A stretch of 64,000 nucleotides of DNA from Streptomyces omiyaensis. Lineage in GTDB: Bacteria > Actinomycetota > Actinomycetes > Streptomycetales > Streptomycetaceae. Position numbers and translations under genes: made by a program. The notes under the pieces were generated by a model. The model searched no databases. It saw only the letters and a list, made by a program, of their open reading frames with translations, and had not been told where the DNA came from. How positions within the stretch are numbered: the first letter of the stretch is position 1; each line of letters opens with the position of its first letter. The stretch covers positions 1 to 64,000 of the forward strand of contig NZ_BMVV01000018.1 of the NCBI RefSeq assembly GCF_014650895.1, written 5' to 3'. Below, one piece after another: positions 58,918 to 64,000 of this stretch.

Positions 58918-59594
58918 GTGGCCGAGGCCTGGGATCCGCACGGCAGCCTGCGCCGGATGCCGTGGAGCGGCGGGGCGCAGTGGGCGGGGAAGACGACGTC
59001 TCCGAACTCCTTTTCCTTGAGTACGGACTGACGGGGTATCACTACGATTTCCACGACGCACGGGGCCATCGGGACCGCCGGATCGCGCGGCGGGTGGCAC
59101 GGGGCGAACCGGTGGCGGATCCGGGGCCCGAGCGGATGTGGACCGAGCGGGGCCCGGAGGAGAAGGCGGCCGAGACCCTGGCGGGGTTCCCGGAGCGGTT
59201 CGCCTGGGTCCTGGACGACCTGCGGGCCCTGTCGACCGGGCGGGCGGCCGTCGCCGAGGGGTGGGGGCTGCGGCCCGAACTGGTCGCCCCGCTGGTGGAC
59301 TCGGTCCGGCGGATGGTGGTCCTCGTGCCCACCGAGGAGTTCCGGCGGCACCAGCTCCGGACCCTCCCCCGCGCGGGCGCCCTGGACGTGGCCGTCCGTG
59401 ACCCGGCCCGCGCCCAGGCGCACCGGATCGCGCGCGACCGCCTGGTCGCCGAGGACGCCGTGCGCGGCGCCCGGCGGCTGGGCGTCCCCGTGATGGAGGT
59501 CGACGGGTCGCGGGGCGCGGCGGGCGCGGCGGCGCTGGTCGCCGAGCAGTTCGCCCCCTGGCCCGGGGCACCGGAGCGGGCCGGCCGGGGGTAG
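58918..59594 (+). pseudogene. P-loop kinase-like gene with a frameshift inside the Walker A region
   Basis: From GTG 58918 (GGGGAGGAC site) the frame reads VAEAWDPHGSLRRMPWSGGAQWAGKTT and then fails at 59031. The -1-related frame takes over at VSELLFLEYGLTGYHYDFHD and stays open to 59594 (GFPERFAWVLDDLRAL, RMVVLVPTEEFRR, RDRLVAEDAVRGARRLGVPVMEVDG). Joined as GGAQWAGKTT+VSELL it is a zeta-toxin/AAA-kinase-like P-loop protein of about 225 aa. A single missing G in ACGACGTCTCC near 59000 would restore it. Either recent inactivation or a sequencing error. Confidence 0.7.
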
Positions 59595-59626
59595 ACCCCG
59601 TCCGGTCCGCCCGAGGGCCGCGGACG

Positions 59627-59648
59627 CCGGTCCGGTCGACCGGACCGG
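59627..59648. repeat. 22-bp perfect palindrome behind the alpha-xylosidase gene
   Basis: An uninterrupted self-complementary sequence centred on GTCGAC: CCGGTCCGGTC followed by GACCGGACCGG. It adjoins the terminator hairpin at 59649-59680 and may extend the terminator on either strand. Confidence 0.7.
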
Positions 59649-59680
59649 CCCGCGGACCCGGAACCCTCCGGGTCCGCGGG
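59649..59680. terminator. 14-bp hairpin terminator
   Basis: CCCGCGGACCCGGA pairs perfectly with TCCGGGTCCGCGGG around ACCC, 6 nt beyond the alpha-xylosidase stop and 55 nt beyond the end of the P-loop pseudogene. Serves both convergent units. Confidence 0.8.
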
Positions 59681-59685
59681 CGGGT

Positions 59686-61947
59686 TCACCCCCGCTCGTC
59701 CGCCTCCGCTCCGCCCGGGCCCAGCGTCCTCGCCGAGAAGGGCAGCTCCGTCCCCGTGGCCGTGGCCGTGGCCGTGGGGCCCGCCTCCCCGTGGGTGACG
59801 CCGTACACGGCCGCCGGGGCTCCCCGGTGGTCCGGCACCGTGACGGTGGTGGTCGCGCCGGGGGGCGCGCCGGGGGCGACGAGGAGGGTGAGGCCGTCCG
59901 GCCAGGTGCCGTCGGGACGGTCGGAGGGCGCGGCCAGTGGGAGGACGGCGCCGGGGCGGACGTACAGGGGGAGGCTGTCGAGGGCGTGGGTCTCGCGGCG
60001 CCAGCCGGGTCCGGTGACGGACTCGCCGGTGAGGAGGTGGGTCCAGGTGCCCTCGGGGACGTACACCTCGACCTCGCCGGACGGGTCCATGACGGGGGCG
60101 ACGAGGAGGTCGGGGCCGAGCATGTACTGGCGGTCGAGGGTGCGGCAGGCGGGATCGGCGGGGAATTCGAGGAGCATGGGGCGCATGACGGGGACGCCGG
60201 TCGTGTGGGCCTCGACGGCGGCCGCGTACAGGTAGGGCATGAGGCGGTGCTTGAGGCGGGTGAAGCGGCGGGCCACCGCGACCGCCTCGTCGCCGAACTC
60301 CCAGGGCACCCGGTAGGAGTCGCTGCCGTGCAGGCGGCTGTGGGAGGAGAGCAGGCCGAAGGCGAGCCAGCGGGTGAAGACCTCGGGCGCGGGGGTGCCT
60401 TCGAAGCCGCCGATGTCGTGGCTCCAGAAGCCGAAGCCGCTGAGGGAGAGGGAGAGTCCGCCGCGCAGGGACTCGGCCATGGCCTCGAAGGAGGCCCAGC
60501 AGTCGCCGCCCCAGTGGACGGGGTACTGCTGGCCGCCGGCGGTGGCGGAGCGGGCGAAGAGGACGGCCTCGCCGGGGCCGCGCTCCTCCTCCAGGAGCTC
60601 GAAGACGGTGCGGTTGTAGAGGTGGGTGTAGTAGTTGTGCATCCGCTCGGGGTCGGAGCCGTCGTGCCAGACGACGTCGGTGGGGATCCGCTCGCCGAAG
60701 TCGGTCTTGAAGCAGTCGACGCCCTGGGCGAGCAGCGGGCGCAGCTTCTCCTGGAACCAGGCGCGGGCGTCCGCGCCGGTGAAGTCGACGAGGGCCATGC
60801 CGGGCTGCCAGAGGTCCCACTGCCAGACGTCGCCGTTCGGGCGCCTCACCAGGTGGCCGGCGGCGGCGGCCTCGTCGAAGAGCGCGGACTTCTGGGCGAT
60901 GTAGGGGTTGATCCAGAGGCCGACGCGCAGGCCGCGGGCCTTGAGGCGGGCGAGCATGCCCTCGGGATCGGGGAAGGTCTCCGGGTCCCAGCGGAAGTCG
61001 GACCACTGGTACTCGCGCATCCAGAAGCAGTCGAAGTGGAAGACGGAGAGCGGGATGCCGCGGTCGGCCATGCCGTCGACGAAGGAGGTGACGGTGGCCT
61101 CGTCGTACGGGGTGGTGAAGGAGGTGGTGAGCCAGAGGCCGAAGGACCACGGCGGGGGGAGGGCGGGGCGGCCGGTGAGGGCGGTGTAGCGGCGCAGCAC
61201 GTCCTTGGGGGTGGGGCCCGCGACGACGTGGTACTCCAGGGTCTGGTCCTCGACGCTGAACTGGACCTGCCCGACGGCCTCGGAGCCGACCTCGAAGGAG
61301 ACGCGGCCGGGGTGGTTCACGAAGACGCCGTAGCCGCGCGAGGAGAGGTAGAAGGGGATGTTCTTGTAGGCCTGTTCGCTGCTGGTGCCGCCGTCGGCCT
61401 GCCAGACGTCGACGCTCTGGCCGTTCTTCACGAAGGGGGTGAAGCGCTCGCCGAGGCCGTAGACCTGCTCGCCGACGCCGAGGGCGAGCTGGACGGCCAT
61501 GTGGTGGGCGCCGTCGGGGGTGGTGACGAAGGCGGTGCCCTTGCGGCCCGAGGAGGTCAGCGGGCGGCCGTCGGCGTCGAGGAAGTCCAGGGTCCAGGGG
61601 CGGTCGCGGTCGAGGCGCAGACGGAGCGCCCCGGCGTCGAGCTCGGCGGTCGCGCCGTCGTCGCGGACGGTGCCGGCCCCGGGGTCGGGGTCGGCGAGGA
61701 CGAAGTCGGGACCCCGGCGGACCCGGCCGGCGTGGTGGGTGATCCGGACGGCGATCACGCCCTCGGCGGGCGCGTGGCACTCGACGGTGAGCAGCGCCGA
61801 GTTGAGGGTGTCGCCGCGGGTGCGGACCCGCTTGACGGAGGCGTGCGCGGTGAGGCGGCCGGGGGTCGCGCGGAGGTCGCGGACTTCGGTGGCGTACGAG
61901 GCCTGCACGCCCTCGCGCATCAGCCAGAAGCCGTCGGTGAACTTCAT
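59686..61947 (-). CDS. yicI: GH31 alpha-xylosidase (YicI-like)
   Basis: 753 aa. Without any gap correction the catalytic nucleophile is Asp416 (CFKTDFGERIP) and the acid/base Asp482 (HWGGDCW). The xylose-specific residues Phe277, Asp306-Cys307-Phe308, Trp345 and Lys414 have the same numbers as in E. coli YicI, where Cys307/Phe308 exclude the glucose hydroxymethyl group. It removes non-reducing alpha-1,6-xylose from isoprimeverose and xyloglucan oligosaccharides in the cytoplasm. The ATG lies 43 bp from a GTTATCTCAGAAAAC operator identical to the xylA/xylB one, so xylose regulation is expected. A ~50-residue C-terminal Gly/Thr/Ala tail is not conserved. Confidence 0.97.
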   Translation of the reverse strand: MKFTDGFWLMREGVQASYATEVRDLRATPGRLTAHASVKRVRTRGDTLNSALLTVECHAPAEGVIAVRITHHAGRVRRGPDFVLADPDPGAGTVRDDGATAELDAGALRLRLDRDRPWTLDFLDADGRPLTSSGRKGTAFVTTPDGAHHMAVQLALGVGEQVYGLGERFTPFVKNGQSVDVWQADGGTSSEQAYKNIPFYLSSRGYGVFVNHPGRVSFEVGSEAVGQVQFSVEDQTLEYHVVAGPTPKDVLRRYTALTGRPALPPPWSFGLWLTTSFTTPYDEATVTSFVDGMADRGIPLSVFHFDCFWMREYQWSDFRWDPETFPDPEGMLARLKARGLRVGLWINPYIAQKSALFDEAAAAGHLVRRPNGDVWQWDLWQPGMALVDFTGADARAWFQEKLRPLLAQGVDCFKTDFGERIPTDVVWHDGSDPERMHNYYTHLYNRTVFELLEEERGPGEAVLFARSATAGGQQYPVHWGGDCWASFEAMAESLRGGLSLSLSGFGFWSHDIGGFEGTPAPEVFTRWLAFGLLSSHSRLHGSDSYRVPWEFGDEAVAVARRFTRLKHRLMPYLYAAAVEAHTTGVPVMRPMLLEFPADPACRTLDRQYMLGPDLLVAPVMDPSGEVEVYVPEGTWTHLLTGESVTGPGWRRETHALDSLPLYVRPGAVLPLAAPSDRPDGTWPDGLTLLVAPGAPPGATTTVTVPDHRGAPAAVYGVTHGEAGPTATATATGTELPFSARTLGPGGAEADERG

Positions 61948-61989
61948 GCGGGTCCTTGGGGTGGGGTGGGAGGGGCTGCGCCCCCAATA

Positions 61990-62004
61990 GTTATCTCAGA
62001 AAAC
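61990..62004. promoter_or_regulatory. Xylose-type operator upstream of the alpha-xylosidase gene
   Basis: GTTATCTCAGAAAAC, identical to the site at 35238-35252; the flanks (A/T)TAGTTATCTC and AACAAA are also shared. Not expected by chance in DNA of this composition. Confidence 0.88.
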
Positions 62005-62071
62005 AAAACCGGGGAACAGTCCCGCCGGACTCTCGCCCGCACGCCCGCCGCCCCCGCCCCCGCACTTCCGC

Positions 62072-62185
62072 CCGCGCCCCCGCCGGACCCCCTCCGCACG
62101 CCCGCCGGATCCCCGTCCGCACGCCCGCCGGATCCCCCTCCGGGCCCGCGCCGGATCCCCCTGCGCGCACCCGTCGGACCCCTTC
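62072..62185. repeat. Degenerate 23-bp tandem repeats
   Basis: About five units like CGCACGCCCGCCGGATCCCC plus a few bases, in the gap between the alpha-xylosidase and GntR genes. No spacers of unique sequence, so not a CRISPR. Confidence 0.75.
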
Positions 62186-62199
62186 GCGAGGGCACGATA

Positions 62200-62211
62200 G
62201 AAAACGCTTTC
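62200..62211. promoter_or_regulatory. LacI/CcpA-like operator candidate
   Basis: GAAAACGCTTTC, symmetric at 10 of 12 positions with a central CG, in an AT-rich island. An ACGCTT/AAGCGT inverted repeat overlaps it. It lies ~20 bp upstream of the predicted GntR promoter. The reader is unknown. Confidence 0.45.
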
Positions 62212-62231
62212 CCCCAAGCGTGCGCGAAGCA

Positions 62232-62260
62232 TTGACGAAACACCGGCGTCCCTTTAGCTT
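62232..62260 (+). promoter_or_regulatory. Predicted promoter of the GntR-DHDPS operon
   Basis: -35 TTGACG (62232-62237), 17-bp spacer, -10 TAGCTT (62255-62260). Confidence 0.65.
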
Positions 62261-62282
62261 CATGCCCGTTGCACTTCGTACG

Positions 62283-62292
62283 TCATATATGA
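62283..62292. promoter_or_regulatory. AT-rich palindrome, likely GntR operator
   Basis: TCATATATGA, a perfect 10-bp palindrome (CGTC..GACG-like flanks) about 16 bp after the predicted start point and 44 bp before the GntR gene. A suitable autoregulatory site. Confidence 0.6.
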
Positions 62293-62335
62293 GACGCGAT
62301 ACACCAGACGCCATACGCGAGATCTGAGAGTGCTC

Positions 62336-63013
62336 ATGACCTTCGCCCCCAGCCCCATCCCCTCCCGGACCCAGTACGTCCTGGAGGCGATCAAGCACGA
62401 CATCCTCACCGGGGGGCTCAGACCCGGGCAGGCGCTCGTGGAGACCGAACTCGCCTCGCGCTTCGGGGTGTCCAAGACCCCGGTGCGCGAGGCGCTCAAG
62501 ACCCTCGCGGGCAGCGGACTCGTGGTCATGAGCCAGTACAAGGGCGTCACCGTGCGGATGGTGGACGCGGACATGGCCAGGGCCGTGTACGACGTCCGGC
62601 TCCTCCTGGAGCCGGAGGCCGTCCGCCGGGCGGTCGCCTCGGGCGCCCCGCTCGACGCCGCCCACGAGGCGCTGGCCCGCGCGGCGGGCGCCGAGGACCC
62701 GGCCGAACGCTCCCTGGCCAACCGGGCGTTCCACCGCGCGCTCTACCTCCCCTGCGGCAACCCGCTGCTCGGGCGGATGCTCGACGAGGTGCGCGACCAG
62801 GCCGCGCTCGTCTCCACCGTCGCCTGGGCCGCCGTCCCCTCCTGGGAACGCGAGGCGGCCGAGCACGGGGAGATCCTGCGGCTCGCCGCCGCGGGCGACG
62901 CCGACGGGGCGCGCCGGGCGGTGCACGCCCACATCGCCTCGTTCGTGGAGCGCGCCTTCCCCGTGAACCCCCTGGAGCCCTCCGCGGGCTCCTCCCTTCT
63001 GGACAGCGAGTGA
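62336..63013 (+). CDS. GntR-family regulator, FCD subfamily
   Basis: 225 aa. Winged HTH (PSRTQYVLEAIKHDILTGGL, LASRFGVSKTPVREALKTL) and an all-helical FCD effector domain (DMARAVYDVRLLLEPEAVRR, NRAFHRALYLPCGNPLLG, EHGEILRLAAAGDADGARRA) with Asp/His metal ligands. FCD regulators commonly sense sugar acids and control linked catabolic genes, here the lyase that overlaps or adjoins its stop. ATG 62336 chosen; a GTG six bases earlier is possible. Confidence 0.94.
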   Translation: MTFAPSPIPSRTQYVLEAIKHDILTGGLRPGQALVETELASRFGVSKTPVREALKTLAGSGLVVMSQYKGVTVRMVDADMARAVYDVRLLLEPEAVRRAVASGAPLDAAHEALARAAGAEDPAERSLANRAFHRALYLPCGNPLLGRMLDEVRDQAALVSTVAWAAVPSWEREAAEHGEILRLAAAGDADGARRAVHAHIASFVERAFPVNPLEPSAGSSLLDSE

Positions 63014-63015
63014 CA

Positions 63016-63918
63016 ATGACTCATCAGACCCTTCGGGCCGCCCTCGCCGACGTCGTGGCCATCCCGGTCACGCCGTTCGCCGAGGACGGCCGGGTGGACT
63101 CCGACGCCCACCGGGCCCTGCTGCGCCGGCTGCTCGACGGCGGGGTGCGCACCCTCACCCCCAACGGCAACACCGGCGAGTTCTACGCCCTCACCCCCGA
63201 CGAGCGCCGCGCGATCACCGAGGCGACGGTCGACGAGGCGGCCGGCCGCGCGACGGTCCTGGTCGGCGTCGGGCACGACGTGCCGACCGCGGTCGAGGCG
63301 GCCCGGCACGCCCGGGACACCGGGGCGCACATGGTGATGGTCCACCAGCCGGTGCACCCGTACGTCTCCGAGAGCGGCTGGGTCGACTACCACCGGGCCA
63401 TCGCCGAGGCGGTGCCGGAGCTGGGCGTCGTCCCCTACATCCGCAACCCGCTGCTGAGCGGGGCGCGCCTGGCCGAGCTGGGAGCCGCCTGCCCGAACGT
63501 CGTCGGCGTCAAGTACGCGGTGCCGGACGCGGCCCGGTTCGCCGGCTTCGCCCGGGACGCGGGCCTGGACCGTTTCGTGTGGGTGGCCGGGCTCGCCGAG
63601 CCGTACGCCCCCTCCTACTTCTCGGCCGGCGCCACCGGCTTCACCTCGGGCCTGGTCAACGTCTCCCCCGCGCTCTCCCTGGAGATGCTGGAGGCGCTGC
63701 GGACGGGCGACTACGGGACCGCGATGAAGGTCTGGGAGCGGATCCGCCGCTTCGAGGAGCTGCGCGCGGCCAACGGCAGCGCGGACAACGTGACGGTGGT
63801 GAAGGAGGCACTGGCCTCGCTCGGACTGTGCCGGCGCGCCATCCGGCCGCCGAGCCGGGAGCTCCCGGAGGACGAGCGGGCCGAGGTCGCGGCGATCGCG
63901 GGCGGGTGGCCGATATGA
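63016..63918 (+). CDS. DHDPS/N-acetylneuraminate lyase-family aldolase or dehydratase, KdgD-like
   Basis: 300 aa TIM-barrel Schiff-base enzyme. Lys166 (VVGVKYAV) forms the imine and Tyr141 (VVPYIRNP) is the proton relay. The phosphate/carboxylate loop is TPNGNTGEFYALT, with Glu after GNTG as in 5-dehydro-4-deoxyglucarate dehydratases and 2-keto-3-deoxy acid aldolases, not in DapA (GTTGE with a following S). Together with the FCD-GntR regulator this suggests sugar-acid catabolism (for example glucarate or galactarate). The exact substrate is not fixed by sequence. The next gene starts in its stop codon. Confidence 0.92.
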   Translation: MTHQTLRAALADVVAIPVTPFAEDGRVDSDAHRALLRRLLDGGVRTLTPNGNTGEFYALTPDERRAITEATVDEAAGRATVLVGVGHDVPTAVEAARHARDTGAHMVMVHQPVHPYVSESGWVDYHRAIAEAVPELGVVPYIRNPLLSGARLAELGAACPNVVGVKYAVPDAARFAGFARDAGLDRFVWVAGLAEPYAPSYFSAGATGFTSGLVNVSPALSLEMLEALRTGDYGTAMKVWERIRRFEELRAANGSADNVTVVKEALASLGLCRRAIRPPSRELPEDERAEVAAIAGGWPI

Positions 63919-64000
63919 CGGACGGACGGGAGCGGCGCCCCGGGGAGCGGGAGGCCGGCGGCCGCGAGGCGCGCCCCGGGGAGCCGCACGGCACCCGGGA
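63915..64000 (+). CDS. Start of a coupled gene, cut by the window edge
   Basis: An ATG overlapping the TGA of the lyase (ATGA) opens a frame running off the window (MTDGRERRPGEREAGGREAR). Only 28 residues are visible, Gly/Arg/Glu-rich. By context it should be the next gene of the sugar-acid operon. The product cannot be named. Confidence 0.5.
   Translation, partial: MTDGRERRPGEREAGGREARPGEPHGTR

Noticed and set aside
62072..62185. Tandem repeat array resembling a small CRISPR
   Set aside because: Units are directly adjacent, degenerate and without unique spacers; no cas genes are present. The same holds for 33506-33660 and 1861-1910.

Overview
The window is chromosomal DNA of a Streptomyces or very close relative. 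GC content is very high, third codon positions are almost always G or C, GTG starts with 1-4 base stop/start overlaps are common, and the gene content is typical of the genus: a CelB-type GH12 cellulase beside an AA10 LPMO under a CebR box, a streptogrisin-C-like protease, a DUF397/XRE pair, lutABC and a Streptomyces-type xylose isomerase. I see no rRNA, tRNA, CRISPR array, phage or intact transposase. Only one in-frame TTA codon was noticed, in the LPMO gene.

Layout. 0-4.5 kb: two paralogous proteins of unknown function, then a CebR-box-controlled GH12 endoglucanase and an AA10 LPMO, both with CBM2. 4.5-8 kb: pntAB transhydrogenase operon ending in a 19-bp hairpin. 8-12.8 kb: CE7 esterase, LysR regulator, streptogrisin-like protease, ABM-domain membrane protein. 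12.8-15.9 kb: an O-methyltransferase with an extra N-terminal domain, followed by a PobA-like flavin hydroxylase (orphan tailoring pair). 16-30 kb: housekeeping and stress genes (orphan opcA, DoxX, M20 peptidase, WGR protein, lipase, MacB-like ABC exporter, DJ-1 protein with divergent LysR, LD-carboxypeptidase). 29-36.5 kb: a ROK regulator, a TrpF-like enzyme, a MITE, a flavin monooxygenase and the divergent xylB/xylA pair. 36.7-40.6 kb: lutABC and an IclR regulator. 41-53.5 kb: a glycan-uptake locus made of a LacI regulator, an ABC importer, GH42, GH95 and a divergent GH3. 53.7-59.6 kb: small accessory genes and three decayed genes. 59.7-64 kb: a GH31 alpha-xylosidase, a GntR regulator and a DHDPS-family lyase.

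How the genes fit together. A carbohydrate theme runs through the window. GH12 and the LPMO can attack beta-glucan outside the cell. The LacI-controlled locus (importer, beta-galactosidase, GH95 fucosidase-family enzyme, GH3 beta-glucosidase), the YicI-like alpha-xylosidase and XylA/XylB together supply every activity expected for intracellular breakdown of fucosylated xyloglucan oligosaccharides. Two operator words tie the parts together. TCGAAGCGCTTCGA occurs at the LacI gene and at both divergent transport/GH3 promoters. GTTATCTCAGAAAAC occurs between xylB and xylA and again in front of the alpha-xylosidase gene; the ROK protein encoded 3.4 kb from xylB is the likely reader of the second word. 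The xyloglucan reading is an inference from enzyme families. The residues and operators are seen directly.
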